Shown here: positions 51,031 through 63,292 of the stretch, one piece after another
How positions within the stretch are numbered: the stretch's first letter is position 1
How the letters are laid out: each line of letters begins with the position of its first letter
NCBI GenBank assembly: GCA_005406025.1
Contig: BGZK01000094.1
Location: 1-64,000, forward strand
Direction: 5' to 3'
Origin: Eumeta japonica
Taxonomy: Eukaryota > Arthropoda > Insecta > Lepidoptera > Psychidae
Length of the DNA stretch: 64,000 nt
The notes under the pieces: model-generated
What the model saw: the letters and a program-made list of their open reading frames with translations, nothing else
The model's database searches: none
What the model was told of the DNA's origin: nothing
Position numbers and translations under genes: made by a program

Positions 51031-51925
51031 ATTACGTTTCATCTAGTGGTACATAAGGGCAGCGCCGGCAACGAGCGTGGGAGAACCGCTCGCCCGGTGG
51101 CTGATAACAGAACTGGCGACGCGCTGGTGACGCGGTAATGTGCCCCGAACTAGTCCGGGCCGCGGCCGCCCGCCGCGGGCCGGCGACGCCTCGGATTGAG
51201 TCGTAAAAGCCCGCTCTGCTGCCCCTCGCCATCGCTCCACGATCGCACTATTTATTTCAATGCGGGGAAAAAAAATACGTTAAACAGAACCGCCTTCTAG
51301 GGTAATTTGTAGCGACGTAACGAGCCTCTTAACAGCCCGCGGCGAGATTACCCGTCTTCATCGAGATTGTCGTACGTATTTATTAATTCCCCGACATGGA
51401 ACTAGTTTTGGAGCAATCCGTTCGGTAGGGGCCCGACTTTCGTGGAAATCGACGAGCGTCCGCGGCGCTGTCAGCCGCCCGCCCGCGTTCCTGTACACGC
51501 GCTGCTCGCGATCGATCATCGCTACGGGGCTGCGTATAATCACGTGTCAGATAACATTATTTACGGAAATTTACGACCCCTAACACATCCCCGAGGCCGT
51601 CTGCGTAATCGGCGACGAGAAAAAACTCTGTAAACATGTTTTTTCCGTGTTGAAAGTGGGTTGGGTTTGCGCCCCTCCGCGCCGCGCGGGGGAAAAAAAC
51701 TGAGGCGTTCGGCGCAAATCACCTATTTTATGTAAACTTCGTGACTTTGTGCCGTATCGAATGACTTAGAAGGATTTATTTATATTCGGTATCGACCGGC
51801 GCCGAATGAAATAAAACGCCGAACGCTAAGAACTTGTCAATGGAGCGCTCGTGTGTCGGCCATTTTTGAAACATTTTAAAAATAACTAACGTACCTAACT
51901 AATGCGTAACCGTTTCTATTTCGAG
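51031..51925 (+). promoter_or_regulatory. Largest GC-rich island; candidate distal Abd-B promoter and first exon
   Basis: Nearly 900 bp of raised GC: CGGGCCGCGGCCGCCCGCCG, AGCGTCCGCGGCGCTGTCAG, CTCCGCGCCGCGCGGGGG. TCGGCCATTTTTG (51857-51869, PHO/YY1 core) lies near its end. TATTTCGAG|GTGAGT at 51917-51931 is an excellent splice donor, so a first exon could end at 51925. A plausible next exon is at 52655-52702. In Drosophila, Abd-B has several upstream promoters with non-coding exons; this island is the best candidate for one here. Direct evidence is composition and splice motif only. The short Arg/Ala/Pro-rich frames on both strands are not called. Confidence 0.35.
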
Positions 51926-52640
51926 GTGAGTCATTTAAGCGAGCCGCAATGATTTATGGCTGAATTTATTACGTAAGGCTTGAGTTTATAGTTCGGAAAT
52001 GTTTAACGGGTTAGAATATGAATTTTAATGAAAGCGTATATAAGCATGTTGAAATCGTGAAAAACTTTCCATTGCATTTTCATAAAAATCGAATTCATAA
52101 GTTCCATATACTTCGCAGTTCCATTTTTATAAAGCATAAGACAAATCTACTACGAACAAAAAAAATATGTGATCTGAAACTCCCGAAAAGCAATTTTCAT
52201 GTAAAATGATAATAATGACACACATTAATTTATGAGTTTTTAAAAGCTATCATTGATTTCTTGCCATTTTATAAAAAAAAATTCTTTTCTTTCAGACATC
52301 TGAATACATAAGAATATATTTATGTTTCTTTTTCGAAATGATGTCGTTCGTACGTGTCTATCTGCCGTGATCACGATCATAGTTATTTGTAACAAAAACA
52401 CAAGTGAACATTTGCAATTTTTATTTTTATAAGTTTCTTAGACATTCCTATTTATACGAAGATATTCATATATTCAATTACAAATATTAAACAATATGAC
52501 ACGACTACATACCCAATTCATAAAGCACCCCGTATCATGATAAAGCTCATTTACATTACTAGCAACACATTCGATACGCGTATACGCTGAAGCATTTATG
52601 TAAATATACTTTTAAGTCTTATAGTAACACTAATCGTGTG
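51926..52640. other. AT-rich DNA
   Basis: No gene seen. TTTATGGC at 51953-51960 sits just beyond the donor at 51926. Confidence 0.55.
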
Positions 52641-52654
52641 TACTTTGCCCGCAG

Positions 52655-52702
52655 GCTGCCGTGCCCTTTTTACTCAGACGTCGCTAGCGAGTTTACGACA
52701 AG
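52655..52702 (+). other. Candidate 48-nt micro-exon
   Basis: ACTTTGCCCGCAG ends at 52654 and GACAAG|GTGAAT gives a donor at 52703. The 48 nt between are GC-richer than the flanks. Length is a multiple of three. Joined to the 36-nt candidate at 45174 it stays open in two frames. Placed after the donor at 51926 it would form a second 5' exon upstream of Abd-B. No expression evidence. Confidence 0.3.
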
Positions 52703-55700
52703 GTGAATATAAATATCTCTTTCTATGTACGTAATCATTACTTATAGATAATATATTACATATTTATATTAATTTAAATATTTAGCTAATACTTAAATTT
52801 ATATACATATGATAAATTTAAATTGTTAATAGTGATACAAATCTTCATTTACGAGTGAAATGTAACAGGATTTTCGTCCCTATACTTTTATTATCATATA
52901 TCTATATGTATAAGTATATAATGTTGTACATATAAAATAGTACGAGGGTTCAAATTTTTAATTGAAAAGTGTTTATTTACAATGTAATCACAATTAGGAA
53001 CTTGCATCATAATTATAATGATAGTTGTGGATACTAATTACTAAAAGATTTATTTAAACTTATTATTTTTTACGAAATATTTCAAATTTACTTAATTACA
53101 AACAAAAAGTCAGCACAAAAGTGAATTTACTCCATTTATCATAGATCAGTAGGCGAAAATTATGCATCTACGTTAGCAAAGAGAATCTACGTCAGCGTAA
53201 ACATTGAACACTACTGGTATTATATGTTTTGTAATGGAAGGGTATTTTCTACTATATCCAATTTTCAACATCAGTAAAATATGCCTAAAAACAAACTTTC
53301 TTACTTTATATGAACGTCGTCGTTGATATACCTCCTAGCTAACGACTTTTGTAGATTCGTCATTAAGTCAGGTTTTAATATATTCGCTCTCTGACATCCG
53401 AAACAATTGGTTTGATTTGACTTACAGTCAAAAGTGATTGATCAATTCGCTTGTGATTCGCAATATTCTTCATCGCGATACCACCGACGCTCTAATAGCA
53501 TAACGACAAGAACAGGGAATATTTGTCGCCGTCATATCTATATGTAAACAAATATTTTTATTAATAAATTGGATATCATAGAAAGGTGTTGACTTAAATT
53601 TGTTCTCCTTTAAGATTTCGTTTCCTTATCGGTCATAGTTCATATAGATTTTCAAATTTAATTCTCGATGGTAAAATAGTGACCGATGATCGCTAGTATT
53701 TTAATAAATACAATTTACTTCAAATGAGCCTATTATCACAAGAGAGATTTTAGAGAAAGTAAATATTGGCTTTTAGCTGTTCTCATCCATTTTGCTTTAT
53801 GTTTAGATTCTCAAAATGCGAATAAAAATAACTTACCACCTTAAAAAGCACAATTTGTAATTATGTTATTGTATAATTATGAAGTTTATATACTTACATT
53901 TAATACATTTTTATACATGCATTTTTACATATAAAGTGTTATTTTAATATTATTATAGCAAATAATATTTGAAATAAAAAGAAATTTTCCCTTATAAAAA
54001 ATGTTATCTATTAAATACGACTAAAAATACATACATATATCATTTTTGCGGTAAGTAAATAACATTCATAAACTATTAAACGTTTATGTTTTATGAAACT
54101 TTAAGAATGAGAATATATTAAAAAAACAAGAATGTAAGTCCCCATTTACATTAACTTACCAAAACACTACATTTTCAAATAAAAATTTAGTTATGAGCTA
54201 AATAGAGAGGAGTTTAATATAAGCCATCATTAATCACAAATGAAGGAACCCTATCGCATTATTGGTATTGAAAATGTTTTAATAAATACATTCCATTATT
54301 TATCTAAAGTTAATAAGGTGAAGCCGAGGTGCTTGTAGTGCATATATTTAGTTTGGAATATCAATCTTTTTTATGTAACGAATAGATTGTCTGTTTGCAC
54401 AAAAAAAGCAAATGCATAAAAATTCCTCATTTATGAGATTGTTCTGAAACATTTAAAAATGAACTTTGGAAATAATTTTCTAAATCATATTCAAATGGTT
54501 ACACTTTTAAGAAAAAGTTAATGGATGAATGGGAATTGGGCTTGAATCGTATTGTAATTTAAATTTAATTTAAGGTATAATATAAAAAATACTTATCAAT
54601 TTAAATAAGTATAGTTTTTCACAGTTTAGTAGAAAACATTTTTATAAATCTTAATATCCAATTTTAATCTACGATGGCACTGAGTTGAACAGCAACGACT
54701 CTTATGTTCTAACATTTTTCTATCAAAGAACTTCAAGTATAACGTCCATTTGTTTAGTTATTATTTTTTTATGAATGTAGACTTACTTTTGTAATTTTTG
54801 CTATATTTATTAGATAGGCTCTTTTTGCGATGATTGAGGGAGACAAACTTTGAATAGTTTAATATACTACATAGATAATTTTGCACCTTTCTTGTTTTAG
54901 CAATTGATGATGCGTAATTTATTTTTTGAAAATTGTCTTCTTTAATTTAGGTTTTACCTGTTTTTAAATTACACCTCCAACTATTATAAGAATATTATGT
55001 AGTATTAATAAAATAGTTGTTAGTAAATTAAGTTATTTTATGATTCTGAAATATGGGTATCTTTTTGGGCAAAAATTGTATTTAACATTCACAACTCTAT
55101 TTTTATCCGAGTTCATCGTCCACCAGCGATAGCCGACAAACGGGATAAACGTCACCAATAGCTTCACGAAATTAAATATTTTATATGACAACAGTATACG
55201 AAGTTGAGGCTAAATTATGCCTATAGACAGCCATATACAGAATATATTACATGAAGTACTCCATTTAGTTTCATTACAGATAATAGACTAAGCTATCTAT
55301 TAATCCGTTTGCCTTTATGTTACAGCACGCTCGTACATTTTTCTGTAGATATTGGAATAAAATTTCTCACAATGTTCTGTTCTAAAGGCTCAAAAACAAA
55401 CTTATTGGAAAAAAATGAGCCTCCTCGCAAAAGAACGAAAAACGAGAAAAAAATACTCTTATCAACTGTATGAGCACATGCTTTGTGCGCAAGTACAGGT
55501 TATTTGATATAATAATAAAGGTTGAAATAGGGTTTTAAATCGAGAAACCAAACATAATTTTGCATATTTTTGTGTTTTCGTATTTGACATCAAATATGTT
55601 GATACATAAAAATACATAGTAAATTGGACCTTCTGTTTTTCTACCTTAATATATTTCATATAATCTTTGAATACCCTTTTAAGCGAATATTGTACGAGAT

Positions 55701-56320
55701 AGTAAAATCAGACAGTAAATAATGTGAAATGTAGGTATAGAAAGATTGAAAACAGTAGATGTAGCTTTTTCAAAATTTAAATTATCTTTTCCTTTTATAA
55801 AAGATTTACATTTGGGAATTGTTTTTAAAGTTCTTTCGATCTTTGTATCTGATCGGCTTGTGTATGTAAGTTTAAAGTATATAAAAGTACACTGTTATGG
55901 TTAATGTCAATAATAGACTACAAATTTGTAACAGCACAATAATTTTAATATTCGAAATTTATTAAATATGCGACATAAACGTTTGACGGCACCTAAAGTT
56001 TGAGTTTCATTGTTTCTAAGATTGATTCCTGTCTTGAAATGGTTTTTCTTTCATTATTTTCAGTAATTAACAAAATAGGCATCAAACACTTTAACATGAC
56101 ACACTCTATCAAATAATTTATTTTTCTATGCCATTGACTTTGAAAATAGAGAAAGGAGTCCATGATAAAAGAACGTCCTTAAACATGAACGCCGAAAAAA
56201 ATTATCACTTGTTGACTTCGAATTCAAATCAACTATTGCTAAATTTCTAGCTTGGGATATATCGTGTTACATCATAATCGATTGCTATAAAATGTAACGA
56301 TTTCTGAATTACTCCGCTAA
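52703..56320. other. Long AT-rich stretch
   Basis: No gene recognised. 53165-53205 has two ATCTACGT(T/C)AGC phrases. 55080-55170 is mildly GC-enriched. Otherwise featureless. Confidence 0.6.
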
Positions 56321-56490
56321 ATCGATAAATAGGTAGTGTCGAGAGGTTACGCCGCAGTTACCGGCGGTTTATGGCCCGATCACGTGAAGGGCCATTCGTA
56401 GCGAAAGTGTAAAAGATATTACATATACATTGACTGTACACGGCCGCTGTAACACTTAAGCCCTCCGGTAAACATGTTTATCTGCTATTA
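56321..56490. promoter_or_regulatory. GC-rich island with Hox, PHO and E-box motifs
   Basis: CGGTTTATGGCCCGATCACG contains the Abd-B-type TTTATGGC (56368-56375). GATCACGTGAAG (E-box CACGTG), GGGCCATTCG (PHO-type) and CGGTAAACATGTTTATCTGC (forkhead/GATA-like) follow within 150 bp. Good candidate for a Hox-regulated element. Confidence 0.35.
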
Positions 56491-57105
56491 GTCTAATGAA
56501 CTATTGCCACTTTTTGCACAAGTGGGTCGCTCACAGCTATATCTTGAAATTATATAGTGTGCTGATAAGGGACAAACTTAACAATAACTTTTGAATATAT
56601 GGTACTCAACAATAAACAGAAAGCGAGAGTTATCAGTCAATGAATCAGTCAAAACGAAATACACAAACGAAAAAACTACAATTAACGCTTTTTAGCACAC
56701 ATAAATAGGTTATGGAAGGACGTACAACAATGTACATTCACATTCCCTACGGTTGACTTTGATTTTATTATTATCCAAAGGCTATAATTTAACAACTATA
56801 AAACAAATCTAGGACCATTTTATTTTACAAACTTTTTCCACGGATATTCATAATTAAATTTCTGTGGCCACACTACAAGAAATATAAATAAAAAAAATTG
56901 TAAATGAAGGTCTAAAAATATCTTTTTTTCAAGACAGTTCCTTAAAATGGCCTATAATTAAGAAATAACTTAAAACAGACTTGGAAAATTTGGGAGAAGT
57001 CAATTAATTATCAGAATTCGATGAAACGAAGTTTTGAAAACACAAAGGTTTTATAGTTTATCAACATTGTAAGACATCTTAAAATATAGGCTACGGGATT
57101 CAAAA
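56491..57105. other. AT-rich intergenic DNA
   Basis: No gene or element recognised. Confidence 0.6.
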
Positions 57106-57440
57106 TCGATTATTGATCGAGGACGCGGACCTACGCTGAAATTTCGATGCCGACAATACCAAAATCTAATATTTTGGCCATACGCGCCGCGCGCGACGCC
57201 ACTCCGCGGCTACATTCAGCATCCAAATCGGTCGTTTACGCAAGCGCGGCCGCGCACACACATGTTTCCGATAAGAAAGCGCACTTTTATTTACGGATTG
57301 CTCCGCCCGTCCAACCATTGGCCTGGAGAGTTTCCTAATGTAAATATTTATAGACCGATGCCGTGGATGCGTACACTTGTTCTTATGTTTGCTTCTGTCA
57401 TTCAACGCGCCTGAAACGTGTCTGAGCCCAAACAATATAT
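57106..57440. promoter_or_regulatory. GC-rich island
   Basis: ACGCGCCGCGCGCGACGCCAC, CGCAAGCGCGGCCGCGCAC and CGCCCGTCCAACCATTGGCC lie in AT-rich surroundings. Overlapping 63-, 79- and 89-codon frames on both strands lack domains. Candidate regulatory element. Confidence 0.3.
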
Positions 57441-58450
57441 ATTCACTCTATTTTAGTTACGAGATAAAGCGTTTGCGTCGGTTTACGAATACCGAAGAAT
57501 TCGATTGGAGTTCATCGTTTGAGCGACTGAAAACCCTAACAGAAATACTTGGTTGTGGATTTTATTGTTTTATTATATATGTAATTATATACGTATGTAT
57601 GCGTAATTATAAATGAAAAAATAATGATAAATCAGGCCGCATCGTTTCATATTGTAAAAAAACGTCTACTGCAGACCATACCTAACTTTACAAATGAAAC
57701 ACTTTTACAATATTAATGAATATCAGTTTAGTAAATTTTATAGAATATCATTCAGTTGGATTATTTGATGAAACGCAGAGTTCATCTGAAATTAAACATG
57801 AATATATATTACATAGAATTGCAATAATAAGTGTTAGTATATAATTTCTATGTATGGTTCGTGTTAATATGTATAACACAAGCGGGAAAGGTCAGCTAAT
57901 CACATCTAACAGCGTACCAGAAGCATTCAAATGGCCAACATGTACAACAACTGTGATACCTACATTGTCATCAATCATATTGACTATGATGTAGATAAGT
58001 GCTTCCCATACTTTTGTATTTTGCTAAACATTTAAAAGAATGATAATTATTTACAAAATAAGTAGGTGATATAGTTTATTTGAAATTGAATCAATCATAC
58101 TGTTGGTTAAAGGAAAAAGTGTACTATTTTTTTTTTTCCCAAGCATTATACAACTATAAATATTGAAAAAATTATTCACATGCCAATTACTATTAGAATC
58201 AAAACAGCTTTTAAGTTTTCAAACACTATCAACCCTTCGTGTTTTTTGTTTTACTATGAGTAATTGATAAATAGATGCAGTTCTATATAGACGTCACAGA
58301 AAAAATATTCTACTTAAAAATATGTGACCCGCAACCGTTGACGCATAGATCTAATACGTAACGACTCCATTATTTATAAAGAACGTGGTTAGTAATGGTA
58401 TGTATGAAAGCTTATTTCGAATTTTTGCCTCATTATTGCTTTATTTTCAA
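57441..58450. other. AT-rich intergenic DNA
   Basis: No gene or element recognised. Confidence 0.6.
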
Positions 58451-58800
58451 CTAGTTTCTGCTCGCGGCTTTGGCCGCATGGATATTAAATGAATTCTTTC
58501 ATTTGGTATATCAACTGATTTTGTTGGCTTACAATAGTGATTCTGATTGTTATCCCATGCTGAATTCTAATCTCAATCCTGCCGTCAATATAAATTTACC
58601 TCAGTCCTAATTTCGATCGATTTTGATCGAAAGCGGGACCAGAAAGTATCGCTTTAGACGCTGGTTTTACTCTCAAATCTGATTCCTGTATTTCTTCTTA
58701 TTCTGATTCCAGTCACGCTATTAATTGTAACTTTAGTCCAACACTCGATTGGCCTCTTGATCCCGGTCTCGAATCTCGATTCCGCTTCTCGTCTTGTTTA
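58451..58800 (-). mobile_element. Helitron-like remnant, 3' end at 58451
   Basis: On the - strand the element ends GCGGCCAAAGCCGCGAGCAG ... CTAG followed by T. GCGGC/GCCGC forms the short 3' hairpin and CTAG is the diagnostic terminus. Upstream (to ~58800) lie degenerate GATTC/CCGGTC phrases typical of the interior of such lepidopteran elements. The 5' limit is uncertain. Confidence 0.55.
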
Positions 58801-59400
58801 CTATTTTTACACCGGTTTACGATTTATACATCGCTACCGGTTATGGTTCCTATTTGAACGAACAGAATAAAATAAACAAAAGTTACGTGCAAGTTCTTTT
58901 CTGAATAAAATCTATACACATAAAAAAAAAACAATACATTTTACATAATAAAAACAAAATTTCTTACCAACTTAATAACACCGTACTTATTATATCTATT
59001 TTTAAGTAAGAATGAAGTAATTATTATAAGTACAGGATCTTAACCAAACACAATAACGTCAACGAAAGTTATCAGTGAATTTCTTTTTAACTATAATAAT
59101 TTAAGGTACAAAATAAGTATATTTACAGATTACAGTACATAATAGTGTTTACAAATTATTTTATTTATTCTTTTGCAGTCAATTTTCCAAATATCGTAAG
59201 TAGTTTAAGAGATTGATGTATAGATATATGTACATATTGACGTAACTTTTTTGTTTGTTAACCAATCGAAAAAAAATTAATACTAAATGTTACGGGAAAC
59301 TTGCCACAATGTATTAGTCTAAACCGCCAGTTTATTAGTGTAAAGCCAATTCTAAGATTAGCGTGCTCAAGCGCATAGCTTAAGACAAAATATAAATATA
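58801..59400. other. AT-rich DNA between repeats
   Basis: No element recognised. It may contain further degenerate repeat sequence. Confidence 0.5.
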
Positions 59401-59404
59401 CTAA

Positions 59405-60430
59405 AAAGTATTTTTTTGGCCTTGATAAAATAAGGGCAACGTGTACTACACATATGCCATTTTGTTCGACAACTTGTTGCCATCATCATTTTGTACGTGG
59501 TGACATAATCTCAGCAATCATCATTACTGTAGAAATTTTAGGACTTCTAATCAATTAACTATGACAAGTAATTTTGACAGTCTTCTCTTGATCTTGACCT
59601 AATACTACCTAAAAAATTCTGAAGAGATCAAAACAGGTAAAAATTTAAGGACCCAAGGTCAGGGCTATATGGTGGATGCATTTACACCTCCCAACCAAAC
59701 GTACTCAATATTTGCTGAGTAGCAAAATAGTGTGTGGTTTGGCGTTATCATGGTCAAAAACCACACCTTTTCTATTGATTGATTCCGGCCATTTTATGTA
59801 TATTTCTTGCTTGAGTCTCATCAACTATTGGCAGTAGAGATCCGAATCGATGGTTTTTTCAGGTGGTAAAAGCTCACAATGAATAATACCCTTCTGACCC
59901 CACCATATATATAGCATCAACTTATTGCGAGTTAATCCAGGTTTCGTTATACTCAGTGAAGCTTGCTTGCATTTCAACCATGATCTTTTTTGCACATTCT
60001 TGTCTTAGGTAATCGATTTTTCATCACCAGTTGTCAATCTTCCCATAAACGGTTCGGTTTCATTACGGTTCAATAGAAAATCGCAAATGAGTACACAATT
60101 CATTTCATTTCTTTAAGTGAATTTGTGTGAGACCCAAGTATCGAGTTATTTTGTAAATCCAGCTTTTTTTAAAGGGGTCAAAACCTTTTTGTGGTTGATC
60201 TTCAGCTTCGAATCAGCTCCAGTAAATTCAGCTATGTCGTAAGAACTAATATGCCAATTTTGCTTAACTTTTTTTCCAAAATAGCATCGACTTTGTTCGT
60301 AGTAGGTCAACCAGAGCGAGGTTCATCACTGAAAATGCATAAAGCAGTTTTCTGATATATTTACCGATACTGCATTAGGTACATATTACTAATTTTTTTC
60401 GCGGTTTGTTTCGCATTTTTCTTTTTATTT
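59405..60430 (-). pseudogene. Dead mariner transposase
   Basis: Read on the - strand, interrupted frames follow a Tc1/mariner (mellifera-like) transposase from end to end. AKQTAKKI lies in the helix-turn-helix region near 60410, then DEPRSG near 60325. HISSYDIAEFTG follows, then TGDEKSI with the first catalytic Asp (60017-60031). Next come KPGLTRNKLMLYIWWGQKG, VVFDHDNAKPH and HPPYSPDL (59656-59678), and finally VEQNG near 59450. At least six stops or frameshifts are present. The second catalytic Asp (normally WWD) is Gly (WWG, 59897-59905) and the usual Trp of DEKW is Ser. Clear inverted termini were not found. Inactive. Confidence 0.85.
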
Positions 60431-60860
60431 GTAATAAAATATTCAAATGTATCGATATTCTACGTTAAAGTTACTTATTTTAGTGGACAGAAAAACAATA
60501 GAAAAATTGCAGGACATCGTTTTTATTTTCCTTTTTTTTTTAAATATCATCTATTTAATAGTATCAAAAATAGCCAGAGACAAACAGCACAATGAAAGAG
60601 ATTTTATAGCAACTTTTTACTTAGAAAAAAAGAAATAAACCGTTTCACCGGTCTTATATATAGGTATAGATTTTCGTTATCGTTTTCCGCAGCCATAGTT
60701 TATGATCCAAATACAAATTGCTTTAAAGGCAGGTTGAAGTGTAATAAGAGTTGTAACTATAGGAAAAGATGTGATTGAAAATTACAATATTAAGTACAGG
60801 GAAATCAATTTTTATCGAATGTGTGCATATGCGTACTTATAGCAGTTTTAGTTTTTATGT
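60431..60860. other. AT-rich DNA between repeats
   Basis: No gene supported. A 63-codon AT-rich frame (60447-60638) has a hydrophobic middle but no other sign of being real. Confidence 0.55.
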
Positions 60861-60864
60861 ATAT

Positions 60865-61610
60865 AAGATATACATAAATTTCGTGTCACGATATTGATCA
60901 GCAATGAACTCCGAAACTACTTAATCGATTTTAATCAAATTTTGCACACTATGTGTAATTTACTCCAACTTGAGAGATAAAATACTTTTTATCCCGAAAG
61001 GTGGCGCAGTTGTCGAGAACTAAATTTTATTTTATTTTTTTAACAATTGTTTTTTAATTTTTTCTTATTTCCGGTATAAACTACATGAAACCACAAGTTC
61101 TAATTATCCCGCCTCCTAATCAAAATTGGCATAAAATGGAATGACAAAAGTATTATTAGTCGAATTGCACGACATTGAATTTAAATTCATTACTATACTG
61201 GTACCAGAATTTGAATTGAAAACAGGATGGCGTACAGTAGAATCGAGAAAGGACCAGGATCATAATCGGGACCGGCGCCGAAATTGAGAACGACACTGGG
61301 TTTAAACATGAGTGTGGGATCGGGATCAAAATCAAAGTGTGGCTGGGATTGAGATTAACATCGATTGATCAATTGATATAAAAGATGTAGAAATTAATAC
61401 GCTTGCCTGCAACATGTGTTAGCATGCATTTACGAAGCGAGTTGCATGCGAAAAGACAAGCGTCTATTATTGATTTCTGTGTAGTGAATGAATTATGAAG
61501 TATTAACTTCATAATTCATTCTATGCCCATGCTGGCAGAGTTGCGGCCAACAATATGATAAGAAAGCCACAAACAAGAAAGGTCAAAACAGCGTCTGCCG
61601 GGTCAGCTAG
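60865..61610 (+). mobile_element. Non-autonomous Helitron-like element
   Basis: Begins about TATACATAAATTTCGTGTCA. It carries the family phrases AATGAACTCCGAAACTACTT, TTTTAATCAAATTTTGCACA and GGTGGCGCAGTTGTCGAG. The middle has repeated GGGATCGGGATC-like units, and the end is CGTCTGCCGGGTCAGCTAG (CTAG at 61607-61610) before T. A perfect 16-bp hairpin is inside. No Rep/helicase ORF, so it depended on another copy. Confidence 0.65.
61486..61521. repeat. Perfect 16-bp hairpin within the Helitron-like element
   Basis: Arms GAATGAATTATGAAGT and ACTTCATAATTCATTC around a 4-nt ATTA loop, about 90 bp before the element's CTAG end. Confidence 0.85.
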
Positions 61611-62429
61611 TATATATATATTATTTATGAATATTTTTTAAAATTGTGAAAATTGGAAATTGCCAGGCCAAAGATGTAATACCGATACTTACTAGCGCGT
61701 CTTCGAGTCCGAGCGTAACACTTTCAGCGATAACCACAACCCTTGAACTTATAGATTGTCTATGACTTACGTTATTTGGTATAAAAGATATAACGGACTT
61801 TTGCTTTTAGTCAAAAGCCAATAAATTAATTTCGGGAGCTGCCAACTCGAAATGTGCCGTGATACGTGTGGGAAATTAGTTTTTGCCGGCCCCTCGAGCC
61901 GAACATTGTACTTTGACGGGGCGGTTTCTTTTAGCATAATAGCCGCGTAAGTCGCGAGTGTTAACAAGAGTAATTTCATTATTTAGCGTATTACGTATGT
62001 TTTTCTTTTGTTGCGCTGATATATTTTACGACCATGTCTGTAAACAGAACATGTCGTCGAATAGGTGTGAAATATTAGAGGTGAGGGTTTTATCGGTCGT
62101 ATGAGACATTTGTTCGTTTTGCTTTAAGTCTACTAAATAGAGGGTTCGCCTCGCTAAGGTTTCTGGGGGATTAACAATGGCATACATTCTTTTTTTTTGT
62201 ACTGTTCTCGGAACATGTATGTTAAGCCAAATAAATAAATAATGAAACTCGATCGCATTTCTCCAGAAAATAATTTATAACAATACTACACTTCCTCTGA
62301 CATTGACTAATGAAATCATATTACGTAATTTGATGTATAGTAGCCGGTATTTGTGGTGAAATTAACAGACGATAAAATTCACTTTATACTCACAATAAAA
62401 TGTGAGTGAGTTACCGTCATAAACTCTCG
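61611..62429. other. Intergenic DNA with a mildly GC-rich patch
   Basis: 61840-61960 is GC-enriched (GCCGGCCCCTCGAGCCG, GACGGGGCGGTTTC). A 70-codon reverse frame over 61767-61979 begins with Met-Lys and a leucine-rich stretch, but nothing else supports a gene. The rest is AT-rich. Confidence 0.45.
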
Positions 62430-63290
62430 CGTTTTTTATTGGAGCTAACTCGGCGGCGTCGTCGACTCTACTGTGACGATTGCAGTCCGCCGTTAGGTTA
62501 AACGCTAGTTTATGGCTATTTTGCCTCCATTAATAGCTTTACTACGCACCCACCCCGTGTCGGTGACACCTCCTACGTGTTCTGTCTGCATACATTCGCT
62601 TTACCTATTTGACATTTTTTTTACATATATTATTTAAATTTTGTTTTTCTGATGAATAAAATCACAATTAATCATAAATTTAAAATTACGTTAATCTCCA
62701 ACTTAACTTATCAGTTAGTCGTAAGGTTGATCTTTAGTGACTGAAAGCTGAGTCGAAGAAAGCTTATCAAACGTTTGCCTTTCAAGGAGAAAGAAGCTCA
62801 GAGTAGAGTGCGCTGTGGTTGTAGACGTGTGTCGCGTGTGTGGCCGCCCGCCGCTAGATGCCGCACTCGCAGCGCGCGCGTGTGTGCGCAGCCCGTGCCG
62901 CGCCACACCGCGCCCGCCGCCCGCGGCCGCTCTCCGGCCGTCAGATACACGCGCGCTGTCGGTCTTTGCACTCGCGCCGCCCGCACGGCCCGCAGCACGC
63001 GATATACGATCGCTCGAATCGCGTTCGCTATTTTGTTACATCGTCTCGTAGTTTTAATTGGAACGTAATAAGATTCTTATATTAAAATAGAACAAAACTT
63101 CATCAAAAAGTGTTTTCACGAACTTCAATGTGAAAAAACGTATTTCAATTTAATAAACAACTGATAGAGTTGACGTATTTACGTGCTGGACAAAATATCG
63201 AAAATTATCGCTTTGTGTGCGAACTTATGCCGGGGTGATATTAATTAGGGAACGGCTCCGAAGAAATTTTCGTTTATAATTTTTGATTAC
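62430..63290 (+). promoter_or_regulatory. Candidate proximal Abd-B promoter region
   Basis: GC content rises sharply at 62450-62600 and 62800-63010 (repeated GCGCGC, CCGCCCGCC and similar) immediately before the Abd-B exon. This contrasts with the AT-rich surroundings. The 62430-62600 part contains TTTTTTATTGG, TTTATGGC (62509-62516) and CATTAATAG, all homeodomain-type sites, with TTTATGGC matching the Abd-B type. I see no convincing TATA box, and the start of transcription cannot be placed. The overlapping GC-rich frames (Arg/Ala/Pro-rich on both strands) have no family resemblance and are taken as composition artefacts. Confidence 0.5.
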
Positions 63291-63292
63291 AG

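Noticed and set aside
62715..63085. Multiple Arg/Ala/Pro-rich frames on both strands before Abd-B
   Set aside because: They overlap each other in several frames of a CpG-rich promoter region. None has family resemblance.
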